From Burkholderiales bacterium 70-64 (GTDB lineage: Bacteria; Pseudomonadota; Gammaproteobacteria; Burkholderiales; Burkholderiaceae_E), in NCBI GenBank assembly GCA_001898645.1, contig MKUQ01000028.1, positions 1 through 64,000 of the forward strand: 64,000 bases of DNA, read 5' to 3'. This document shows, piece after piece, positions 46,935 to 55,086 of the stretch (the stretch's first letter is position 1; every line of letters starts with the position of its first letter). Position numbers and translations under genes: made by a program. The notes below the pieces were generated by a model. That model ran no database searches. It was given only the letters and a program-made list of their open reading frames with translations, and was not told the DNA's origin.

Positions 46935-49796
46935 ATGATGAAAGCGTTCCAGTCGAACTCGTGGCTGTTCGGCGGCAATGCCCCTTATGTCGAAGAGCTC
47001 TACGAGAGCTACCTGAACAACCCGGGCTCGGTGCCCGAGGCGTGGCGCACCTGGTTCGACGGCCTGCAGGTCGTGCCGGCGGCCGACGGCAGCGCCGACA
47101 CCCGCGACGTGGCCCACGCGCCGATCGTGCAGTCGTTCGCCGAGCGCGCCAGGGCGGGCGAGCTGCAGCCGCGCGTGATGGGCGGCGACACGGGCACGGC
47201 GCGCAAGCAGGTGTTCGTGCAGCAGCTGGTGGCCGCCTACCGCTTCCTCGGTTCGCGCTGGGCCGATCTCGACCCGCTCAAGCGCCAGGAGCGGCCCGCC
47301 ATCCCCGAGCTGGAACCGGGCTTCTACGACTTCACCGAAGGCGACCACGCCAACATCTACTCGGCGGCGAACACCTATTTCGGCTTCGAGAACGCGCCGC
47401 TGCGCGATATCGTGAAGGCGCTGCGCGACACCTACTGCGGATCGATCGGCGCCGAGTTCATGTACATCAGCGATCCGGCGCAGAAGCGCTGGATCCAGGA
47501 GCGGCTGGAGTCCACGCGCAGCCGCCCGAGCTATTCGATCGGCCAGAAGAAGCGCATCCTCGACCGCCTCACCGCCGCCGAGGGCCTCGAGCGCTACCTG
47601 CACACCCGCTACGTCGGCCAGAAGCGCTTCTCCCTCGAGGGCGGCGAGAGCTTCATCCCGGCCATGGACGCGCTGGTGCGCCGGGCCGGCGAGGCAGGGG
47701 TGCAGGAGATCGTCATCGGCATGGCGCATCGCGGCCGGCTCAACGTGCTGGTGAACACGCTCGGCAAGATGCCCAAGGAGCTCTTCGCCGAGTTCGAAGG
47801 CCACCACGCCGACGACCTGCCCAGCGGCGACGTCAAGTACCACAAGGGCTTCTCGAGCGACGTCTCGACTCCGGGCGGGCCGGTGCACCTGTCGCTGGCG
47901 TTCAATCCCTCGCACCTGGAGATCGTCAATCCGGTGGTCGAGGGGTCGTGCAAGGCGCGCATGGTGCGCCGGGGCGATCGCAACGGCGAGCAGGTCCTGC
48001 CGGTGCTGGTGCACGGCGACGCCGCCTTCGCCGGGCAGGGCGTGGTGATGGAGACGCTGAACCTGGCGCAGACGCGCGGCTACGGCACGCGCGGCACGGT
48101 GCACATCGTGATCAACAACCAGATCGGCTTCACCACCTCCGATCCGCGCGACACCCGCTCCTCGATCTACTGCACCGACGTGGTGAAGATGATCGAGGCG
48201 CCGGTGTTCCATGTGAACGGCGACGATGCCGAGGCGGTGGTGTTCGCCACCGAGCTGGCGCTGGACTTCCGGCGGCAGTTCCGCAAGGACGTGGTGGTCG
48301 ACATCGTGTGCTTCCGCAAGCTCGGCCACAACGAGCAGGACACCCCGGCGGTCACCCAGCCGATGATGTACAAGAAGATCTCCCAGCACCCCGGCACGCG
48401 CAAGCTGTACGCCGACAAGCTGGTGGCGCAGGACCTGATCAAGGCCGACGAGGCCGAGCGGATGATGACGCAGTTCCGCACCGCGATGGACGAGGGCAGG
48501 CAGACCATCGATCCGCTGCTCACCAACTTCAAGAGCAAGTTCGCGGTCGACTGGATGCCGTTCCTGAACCGCAAGTGGACCGACTCGGCCGAGACCGCCG
48601 TGCCGCTGGCCGAGCTGCGCCGCCTCGGCGAGCGCATCACCACCGTGCCCAGGGGCTTCAAGCTGCATCCGCTGGTCGAGCGGGTGATCAACGACCGCCG
48701 CTCGATGATCGAGGGCGAGCATCCGCTCGACTGGGGCATGGGCGAGCACATGGCCTTCGCCACGCTGCTGGCCTCGGGCTACGGCGTGCGGCTGTCGGGG
48801 CAGGACTCCGGGCGCGGCACCTTCACCCACCGCCACTCGGTGCTGCACGACCAGAACCGGGAGAAGTGGGACCAGGGCGCCTACATCCCGCTGCAGTTCG
48901 TGGCCGACAACCAGGGCCAGTTCATCGTCATCGACTCCGTGCTCTCCGAGGAGGCGGTGCTCGGCTTCGAGTACGGCTATGCCTCGTCGGACCCCAACAC
49001 CCTGGTGATCTGGGAGGCGCAGTTCGGCGACTTCGCCAACGGTGCGCAGGTCGTGATCGACCAGTTCATCTCCTCGGGCGAAACCAAGTGGGGGCGCGCC
49101 TGCGGGCTGGTGCTGATGCTGCCGCACGGCTACGAGGGGCAGGGGCCGGAGCATTCCTCGGCGCGCCTGGAGCGCTTCCTCCAGCTGTGCGCCGAGCACA
49201 ACATGCAGGTGTGCCAGCCGACCACGCCGGCGCAGATCTTCCACCTGCTGCGGCGCCAGATGATCCGCATGTTCCGCAAGCCGCTGGTGATCATGACGCC
49301 CAAGTCGCTGCTGCGGCACAAGGAGGCGGTCTCCTCGCTGGACGACCTCGCGCGCGGCGAGTTCCGCACCGTCGTCGGCGAGACGGCGCGCACCGTCGAT
49401 GCGAAGAAGGTCAAGCGCGTCGTCGCGTGCACCGGCAAGGTGTACTACGACCTGCTGCTGGCGCGCCGCGAGCGTGAGCTCGAGGACGTGGCGCTGTTGC
49501 GCATCGAGCAGCTCTATCCCTTCCCGCACAAGGCGCTCGAGAACGAGCTGAAGAAGTTCCCCAACGCCGCCCAGCTGGTGTGGTGCCAGGAAGAGCCGCA
49601 GAACCAGGGCGCCTGGTTCTACCTGCAGCATCACCTCGCCGATGCCCTGAAGGAGGGCCAGAAGCTGAGCTACGCCGGACGCGCCGCGTCCGCCTCGCCG
49701 GCGGTGGGGTACTACGACAAGCACTACGCGCAGCAGAAGGAGCTCATCGCTGCCGCGCTCGGCGAGCCGCGCGCGCGCGCCAGGAAATCGAACTGA
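46935..49796 (+). CDS. odhA: 2-oxoglutarate dehydrogenase E1 component
   Basis: A 953-residue E1o. It has the N-terminal E2-binding-like segment (NSWLFGGNAPYVEELYESYLNNPGSVPEAWRTWF), FSLEGGESFIPAMDALVRRAGEAGVQEIVIGMAHRGRLNVLVN, the TPP site GDAAFAGQGVVMETLNLAQTRGYGTRGTVHIVINNQIGFTTS, and the C-terminal MLPHGYEGQGPEHSSARLERFLQLC. It decarboxylates 2-oxoglutarate in the OdhAB-Lpd complex. ATG 46935 is followed at once by a second ATG at 46938; AAAGGTGA lies upstream. odhB starts 31 bases after the stop. Confidence 0.97.
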   Translation: MMKAFQSNSWLFGGNAPYVEELYESYLNNPGSVPEAWRTWFDGLQVVPAADGSADTRDVAHAPIVQSFAERARAGELQPRVMGGDTGTARKQVFVQQLVAAYRFLGSRWADLDPLKRQERPAIPELEPGFYDFTEGDHANIYSAANTYFGFENAPLRDIVKALRDTYCGSIGAEFMYISDPAQKRWIQERLESTRSRPSYSIGQKKRILDRLTAAEGLERYLHTRYVGQKRFSLEGGESFIPAMDALVRRAGEAGVQEIVIGMAHRGRLNVLVNTLGKMPKELFAEFEGHHADDLPSGDVKYHKGFSSDVSTPGGPVHLSLAFNPSHLEIVNPVVEGSCKARMVRRGDRNGEQVLPVLVHGDAAFAGQGVVMETLNLAQTRGYGTRGTVHIVINNQIGFTTSDPRDTRSSIYCTDVVKMIEAPVFHVNGDDAEAVVFATELALDFRRQFRKDVVVDIVCFRKLGHNEQDTPAVTQPMMYKKISQHPGTRKLYADKLVAQDLIKADEAERMMTQFRTAMDEGRQTIDPLLTNFKSKFAVDWMPFLNRKWTDSAETAVPLAELRRLGERITTVPRGFKLHPLVERVINDRRSMIEGEHPLDWGMGEHMAFATLLASGYGVRLSGQDSGRGTFTHRHSVLHDQNREKWDQGAYIPLQFVADNQGQFIVIDSVLSEEAVLGFEYGYASSDPNTLVIWEAQFGDFANGAQVVIDQFISSGETKWGRACGLVLMLPHGYEGQGPEHSSARLERFLQLCAEHNMQVCQPTTPAQIFHLLRRQMIRMFRKPLVIMTPKSLLRHKEAVSSLDDLARGEFRTVVGETARTVDAKKVKRVVACTGKVYYDLLLARRERELEDVALLRIEQLYPFPHKALENELKKFPNAAQLVWCQEEPQNQGAWFYLQHHLADALKEGQKLSYAGRAASASPAVGYYDKHYAQQKELIAAALGEPRARARKSN

Positions 49797-49827
49797 ACGA
49801 ACGAGCTGACTTCCGGAGAATTCGAGG

Positions 49828-51225
49828 ATGGCCCTGATCGAAGTGAAGGTTCCGCAGCTGTCGGAATCGGTCGCCGAGGCGACGCTGCTGCAATGGCACA
49901 AGAAGGCCGGCGAGGCGGTGGCGCGCGACGAGAACCTGATCGACGTCGAGACCGACAAGGTGGTGCTCGAGCTGCCGGCGCCGGCTGCCGGAGTGCTCGC
50001 GCAGATCGTCAAGGGCGACGGCAGCACCGTCGTCGCCGACGAAGTCATCGCGCTGATCGACACCGAGGCCAAGGCGCAGGCGGGTGCCGCGCCTGCGGCC
50101 GCCTCTGCGGCTGCTCCCGCTGCGCCTGCCGCGGCCGCGGCGGCATCCGCGGCCCCGTCTTCCGTTTCGCCGGCTCCGGCGGCGCCCGCGGCGGGCGCGG
50201 GCGGCAGCGCGTCCGGTGCAGCGGGCGGGGGCGCACGCGGCGGGATCGCCATGCCGGCAGCGGCCAAGATGATGGCCGAGACGGGCCTGACGCCGGCCCA
50301 GGTGACGGGCACCGGCCGGGACGGGCGCATCACCAAGGGCGACGTGGCCGGCGCGGCCGCGGCCGGAGCAGGTGGTGCCGCAGCGGCGGCCGCCTCCGCA
50401 GCGCTCACCCCCGCGGCACTCGCTTCCCCGGCGGCGCCCGCGCCCGCCGCGGCCCCGCGCGCCGCGGCGCGGCCGTCGCTGCAGGAGGTCAAGGCGCCGG
50501 TGGACCTCTCGGCGCTCCTCGAGGGCCGTCCCGAGCAGCGCGTGCCGATGTCGCGGCTGCGCCAGCGGGTGGCCGAGCGGCTGCTGCAGTCGCAGGCAAC
50601 GAACGCCATCCTCACCACGTTCAACGAAGTGAACATGCAGCCGGTGATGGACCTGCGCAAGCGCTACCAGGAGCGCTTCGAGAAGGAGCACGGCGTGCGG
50701 CTGGGCTTCATGTCGTTCTTCGTGAAGGCGGCGGTCCACGCGCTGAAGAAGTATCCGGTGGTCAATGCCTCGGTCGACGGCACCGACATCGTCTATCACG
50801 GTTACTTCGACATCGGGGTGGCGGTCGGTTCGCCGCGTGGGCTGGTCGTGCCGGTGATCCGCAACGCCGACCAGATGAGCTTCGCCCAGCTGGAGAAGCA
50901 GATCGCCGACTTCGGCAAGCGCGCCCAGGACGGCAAGCTCGGCATCGAGGAGCTCAGCGGCGGCACCTTCTCGATCAGCAACGGCGGCGTGTTCGGCTCC
51001 ATGCTCTCCACGCCGATCATCAACCCGCCGCAGTCGGCGATCCTCGGCGTGCATGCCACCAAGGAGCGGCCGGTGGTCGAGAACGGGCAGGTGGTGGTGC
51101 GGCCGATGAACTTCCTGGCCGTGTCCTACGACCACCGCATCATCGACGGACGCGAGGCGGTGCTGTTCCTGGTGGCGATCAAGGAGGCGCTGGAGGACCC
51201 GTCGCGCCTGCTGCTCGATCTGTGA
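49828..51225 (+). CDS. odhB: 2-oxoglutarate dehydrogenase E2 component (dihydrolipoyl succinyltransferase)
   Basis: A 465-residue acyltransferase. The N-terminal lipoyl domain has the lipoylated Lys44 in [10 protein letters not shown] long Ala/Pro linker (about 85-145) leads to the E1/E3-binding domain ([34 protein letters not shown]). A second Ala/Pro linker precedes the catalytic domain with [34 protein letters not shown] and the active site [14 protein letters not shown]. It is unusually rich in Ala in both linkers. It forms the complex core and is followed by lpd after 13 bases. Confidence 0.97.
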   Translation: MALIEVKVPQLSESVAEATLLQWHKKAGEAVARDENLIDVETDKVVLELPAPAAGVLAQIVKGDGSTVVADEVIALIDTEAKAQAGAAPAAASAAAPAAPAAAAAASAAPSSVSPAPAAPAAGAGGSASGAAGGGARGGIAMPAAAKMMAETGLTPAQVTGTGRDGRITKGDVAGAAAAGAGGAAAAAASAALTPAALASPAAPAPAAAPRAAARPSLQEVKAPVDLSALLEGRPEQRVPMSRLRQRVAERLLQSQATNAILTTFNEVNMQPVMDLRKRYQERFEKEHGVRLGFMSFFVKAAVHALKKYPVVNASVDGTDIVYHGYFDIGVAVGSPRGLVVPVIRNADQMSFAQLEKQIADFGKRAQDGKLGIEELSGGTFSISNGGVFGSMLSTPIINPPQSAILGVHATKERPVVENGQVVVRPMNFLAVSYDHRIIDGREAVLFLVAIKEALEDPSRLLLDL

Positions 51226-51238
51226 GGGGAGCGCGGAC

Positions 51239-52687
51239 ATGGCCCAGACCTACGATGTCGTCGTGATCGGCGCCGGCCCCGGCGGCTACATCGCGGCGAT
51301 CCGCGCCGCCCAGCTCGGCTTCAAGGTCGCCTGCGTCGAGAAGTGGCGCAACCCGCAGGGCGAGCTCGCCCTGGGCGGCACCTGCCTGAACGTCGGCTGC
51401 ATACCCTCCAAGGCGCTGCTCGCCTCCAGCGATGCGTTCGAGAGCGTCCGGCACATGCTCGATGCGCACGGCATCGCGGTCGACGAGCCGCGGCTCGACC
51501 TGGCCAAGATGCTCGCGCGCAAGGACGCCATCGTGCGCAAGATGACCAAGGGCATCGAGTTCCTGTTCCGCAAGAACAAGATCGCCTGGCTGCAGGGGCA
51601 CGGCCGCTTCGTGGGCGCCGAGGACGGCGCCTACCGGCTCGAGATCGACGACGATGCCTCGGACGCGGGCAAGGCGCCCCAGCTGGTGGATGCCAAGCAC
51701 GTGGTCATCGCGACCGGCTCCAAGGCCCGCCACCTGCCGGGCATCCCGGTCGACAACCAGCTGATCTGCGACAACGAGGGTGCGCTCTCGCTGCCCGAGG
51801 TGCCGCGGCGGCTGGGCGTGATCGGGGCCGGCGTGATCGGGCTCGAGCTGGGCTCGGTATGGCGCCGCCTGGGTTCGCAGGTCACCCTGCTCGAGGCGCT
51901 GCCGGACTTCCTCGCCGCGGCCGACGCGGGCGTGCAGAAGGAAGCCTGGAAGCTGCTCACCCGCCAGGGCCTGAAGATCGAGCTCGGCGTGAAGATCGCC
52001 TCGGCCGAGGCCGGCAAGAAGGGCGTGAAGGTCGCCTATGCCGATGCCAAGGGCGCCGCGCACGTGCTCGAGGTCGACCGCCTGATCGTGTCGGTGGGCC
52101 GGGTGCCCAACACCGACGGGCTCGGGCTCGACGCGGTCGGGCTGGCGGCCGACGCGCGCGGCTTCGTGCCGGTCGACGCGCAGTGCCGCACCGCGGTGCC
52201 CAACGTCTGGGCCATCGGCGACGTGGTGCGCGGGCCGATGCTCGCGCACAAGGCCGAGGAGGAGGGCGTGATGGTGGCCGAGCTCATCGCCGGCCAGAAG
52301 CCGCACATCGACTACAACTGCATTCCCGCGGTCATCTACACCTCGCCGGAGATCGCCTGGGTCGGGCGCACCGAGCAGCAGCTCGAGGCCGAGGGGCGCG
52401 CCTACAAGAGCGGCCAGTTCCCGTTCGCCGCCAACGGTCGCGCGCTGGGCATGGGCGCGGCGGACGGTTTCGTCAAGGTGCTCGCCGATGCGGCCACCGA
52501 CGAGGTGCTCGGCGTGCACATCGTGGCGGCCACCGCCTCCGACCTGATCGCCGAAGCGGTGATGGCGATGGAGTTCAGGGCTTCGGCCGAGGACATCGGA
52601 CGCATCTGCCACGCGCATCCGTCGATGTCGGAGGCCGTGCGCGAAGCGGCGCTGGCGGCCACCGACAAGCGCGCCCTGAATATCTAG
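51239..52687 (+). CDS. lpd: Dihydrolipoyl dehydrogenase (E3)
   Basis: A 482-residue flavoprotein disulfide reductase. FAD site VVVIGAGPGGYIAAIRAAQLG, redox disulfide in GGTCLNVGCIPSKALL, NAD site LGVIGAGVIGLELGSVWRRLGSQVTLLEAL, FAD tail NVWAIGDVVRGPMLAHKAEEEGV, and the C-terminal catalytic HAHPSMSEAVREAAL. It reoxidises lipoyl groups of OdhB. It is the third gene of the odhA-odhB-lpd operon and may serve other 2-oxoacid dehydrogenases. Confidence 0.97.
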   Translation: MAQTYDVVVIGAGPGGYIAAIRAAQLGFKVACVEKWRNPQGELALGGTCLNVGCIPSKALLASSDAFESVRHMLDAHGIAVDEPRLDLAKMLARKDAIVRKMTKGIEFLFRKNKIAWLQGHGRFVGAEDGAYRLEIDDDASDAGKAPQLVDAKHVVIATGSKARHLPGIPVDNQLICDNEGALSLPEVPRRLGVIGAGVIGLELGSVWRRLGSQVTLLEALPDFLAAADAGVQKEAWKLLTRQGLKIELGVKIASAEAGKKGVKVAYADAKGAAHVLEVDRLIVSVGRVPNTDGLGLDAVGLAADARGFVPVDAQCRTAVPNVWAIGDVVRGPMLAHKAEEEGVMVAELIAGQKPHIDYNCIPAVIYTSPEIAWVGRTEQQLEAEGRAYKSGQFPFAANGRALGMGAADGFVKVLADAATDEVLGVHIVAATASDLIAEAVMAMEFRASAEDIGRICHAHPSMSEAVREAALAATDKRALNI

Positions 52688-52724
52688 GGATCCGAGGCAC
52701 GGGCTTGCAGCGATTGCGCGCAGC

Positions 52725-53831
52725 GTGAACGTCGTCGAGGCTTACCAGCGCGCGCTGGCCGAGCGCGGCTATAGCGCGGACGATGCCCAGCGGGCGGCGG
52801 TCGCGCGCCTGCAGCGCATGTACGAGGAGTTCGTCGCCTACAAGGCGCAGCGCTCGAACCGCCTGAAGAAGCTCATCAACCGCCCGCCGGTGCCGCGCGG
52901 CGTGTGGCTCTACGGCGGGGTCGGCCGGGGCAAGAGCTTCCTGATGGACTGCTTCTATTCCACGGTCACGGTGGTGCGCAAGACACGGCTGCACTTCCAC
53001 GAGTTCATGCGCGGCGTGCACCGCTCGCTCGAAGACCTCAAGGGCCGCCCCGATCCCCTCGACGCGGTGGCCGCGCAGGTGGCGCGGCGCTACCGGCTGA
53101 TCTGCTTCGACGAGTTCCACGTCTCCGACATCGCCGACGCGATGATCCTGGAGCGGCTGCTGCGCGGCCTGTTCGCCCACGGCGTGACCTTCGTGATGAC
53201 GTCGAACTACCATCCGCAGGATCTCTATCCGGAGGGGCTGCACCGCGACCGGGTCCTGCCGGCGATCGACCTGCTCGAGACCCATCTGGACGTGCTCTGC
53301 GTCGATGCCGGCATCGACTATCGACGGCTCTCCCTGGCCGAGGTGCACGCCTACCTCACGCCGCTCGGGGCGGCGACCGATCGCGCCCTGCGCGCCACCT
53401 TCGCCCGCCTGGCCGAGGCCCGCGACGAAGACCCGCGCCTGATGATCGAGCACCGCGAGATCCGCGCCCTGCGCCGCGCCGGCGGCGCGGTGTGGTTCGA
53501 TTTCCGCACCCTGTGCGGCGGGCCGCGCTCGCAGAACGACTACCTGGAGATCGCCAGCCAGTTCCATACGGTGATCCTCTCCAGCGTGCCGCGCATGGGC
53601 GCGGCCATGGCCTCGGAGGCGCGCCGCTTCGTGTGGCTGGTCGACGTCCTGTACGATCGTCGGGTCAAGCTGGTCGTCTCGGCCGAGTGCCCGCCCGAGG
53701 AGCTGTACACCGAGGGGGCCCTGGCCGGCGAGTTCCACCGCACCGTCAGCAGGCTGGTCGAGATGCAGTCGCGCGAATACCTCCAGGCGCCGCGCCGCGA
53801 GGCGGCCGCGGGCATCGAGGAACGGCCGTGA
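52725..53831 (+). CDS. zapE: Cell division protein ZapE (AFG1-like ATPase)
   Basis: A 368-residue P-loop ATPase. Walker A is in GVWLYGGVGRGKSFLMDCFY, then FHEFMRGVHRSL, Walker B LICFDEFHVSDIADAMIL, and sensor-like FVMTSNYHPQDLYPEGLHR. The end has the family block VWLVDVLYDRRVKLVVSAECPPEELYTEG. ZapE associates with the division ring in other bacteria. It starts 37 bases after lpd. The next gene's GTG overlaps its stop codon (GTGA). Confidence 0.93.
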   Translation: MNVVEAYQRALAERGYSADDAQRAAVARLQRMYEEFVAYKAQRSNRLKKLINRPPVPRGVWLYGGVGRGKSFLMDCFYSTVTVVRKTRLHFHEFMRGVHRSLEDLKGRPDPLDAVAAQVARRYRLICFDEFHVSDIADAMILERLLRGLFAHGVTFVMTSNYHPQDLYPEGLHRDRVLPAIDLLETHLDVLCVDAGIDYRRLSLAEVHAYLTPLGAATDRALRATFARLAEARDEDPRLMIEHREIRALRRAGGAVWFDFRTLCGGPRSQNDYLEIASQFHTVILSSVPRMGAAMASEARRFVWLVDVLYDRRVKLVVSAECPPEELYTEGALAGEFHRTVSRLVEMQSREYLQAPRREAAAGIEERP

Positions 53832-54700
53832 AGCCGACCCTGAAGTCGGACGTGAAGCCGGGGCGTGCGGCGCGCGGCGCCTGTGCGGTGCTGCTGGCGG
53901 CCTGCACCTGGGTGCCGATCTTCCCCGCATGGGCGCAGGAGCGGCCGCCGGCCGCGGGGACGACGACTCCGCCTGGGGCGCAGCACCCGGCACCGGCCGC
54001 GGAGACGGCGGCGCCGGCCGCCGCCCAGCCCCCGGCGCCGATCCGGGATACGGCGCAGGCGCAGGCGGCGCTCGATGCGGCCGGGCGCGAACGCGAGCGC
54101 CTGCAGGCGCAGCTGCGCACCGAGGAAGAGGCGTGCCGGCGCCGGATACTGGTCAGCGACTGCGTCGCCGCGGCGCGCCAGCGCAACCGCGCGGCCTTGA
54201 AGCAGGTGAAGGCGCGCGAGGTCGAGGCGCGGGCGGTGCAGCGCGAGGCGGCCGCGCGAGACGCCAGCCGCAGCCGCGCCGAAACGCTGGAGGAGCGCGA
54301 CCGCGATGCGCCGGCGCGCGAACGCGAGCACGCCGAGGCCGCGCAGCGCCAGGCCGAGCGGCTGCAGGCGCACGAGCGCGAGCAGGCGCAGCGGGCCGCC
54401 GACGCGGCCGCGCATGCCGCTGCCGGCGCCGAGGCGCGGGCACGGCTCGAACGCCGCCAGCAGGATCTGGAGCGCCGGCAAGCCGAAGCGCGCGAGCGCG
54501 ATGCCGCGGCGGCAGCCAACAAGGCGCGCTACCAGGAGCGCCAGCGCGAGGCCGCGCAGCGCAATGCCGAGCACGACCGGTCGGTGGCGGCACGCCGGGC
54601 GCAGGCGCTGGAGCGCGATGCGCGGCGCAAGGCGGAGCAGGCCGAGCGCGACGAACGCGCGCGCGGCAAGGCGGCCGGCGCGCCGGCCCCAGGGAGCTAG
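53828..54700 (+). CDS. Exported coiled-coil protein of unknown function
   Basis: A 290-residue protein. The first 40 residues have a basic start and a hydrophobic core ending AWAQ, a good signal peptide (its internal Cys residues could also suggest a lipoprotein, but no convincing lipobox is seen). A Pro/Ala-rich stretch follows, then a region with a Cys pair (EEEACRRRILVSDCVAAARQRNRAALK), then about 190 residues of almost uninterrupted charged helix rich in Arg, Glu, Ala and Gln. Similar small exported proteins occur in related bacteria, but I know no function. It starts at GTG 53828, overlapping the zapE stop, so translation is coupled to zapE. Confidence 0.75.
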   Translation: MKPTLKSDVKPGRAARGACAVLLAACTWVPIFPAWAQERPPAAGTTTPPGAQHPAPAAETAAPAAAQPPAPIRDTAQAQAALDAAGRERERLQAQLRTEEEACRRRILVSDCVAAARQRNRAALKQVKAREVEARAVQREAAARDASRSRAETLEERDRDAPAREREHAEAAQRQAERLQAHEREQAQRAADAAAHAAAGAEARARLERRQQDLERRQAEARERDAAAAANKARYQERQREAAQRNAEHDRSVAARRAQALERDARRKAEQAERDERARGKAAGAPAPGS

Positions 54701-54849
54701 GGCATGTCGACACGCCGGTGCAGCCGAGCTTCGGGAAGAAGCCCCTTCCCGCGACCCGGCAACCTCCCGCAGCAGGCGCGCCCAGACTGGATCGCGCCTC
54801 GCGGATCGGGCAAAGTATCGCCTCAGGTTCCAGCAAGCCGCTAACAGCC

Positions 54850-55086
54850 ATGACAGACGACTTCAGTGATGACCTGGGCGGCGCGGGGCAGGATGCCGAC
54901 GCGATCCGCCAGCGGATCGCCGAGCTGCAGCTCGAGCATCGCGGGCTCGACGCGATGATCGACGCGATCGGCGGGCAGCCCCGTTTCGACGAGCTGCAGT
55001 TGCGGCGGCTGAAGAAGCGCAAGCTGCGCATCAAGGACGCGATCACGCTGCTGCAGATGCAACTCGTGCCCGACGAGCCCGCCTGA
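54850..55086 (+). CDS. YdcH family protein (DUF465)
   Basis: A 78-residue protein. The C-terminal two thirds read as a helical hairpin typical of DUF465: IRQRIAELQLEHRGLDAMIDAI, then FDELQLRRLKKRKLRIKDAITLLQMQL. The family is widespread in proteobacteria and its role is unknown. Its stop overlaps the ATG of the helicase gene in TGATG. Confidence 0.85.
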   Translation: MTDDFSDDLGGAGQDADAIRQRIAELQLEHRGLDAMIDAIGGQPRFDELQLRRLKKRKLRIKDAITLLQMQLVPDEPA

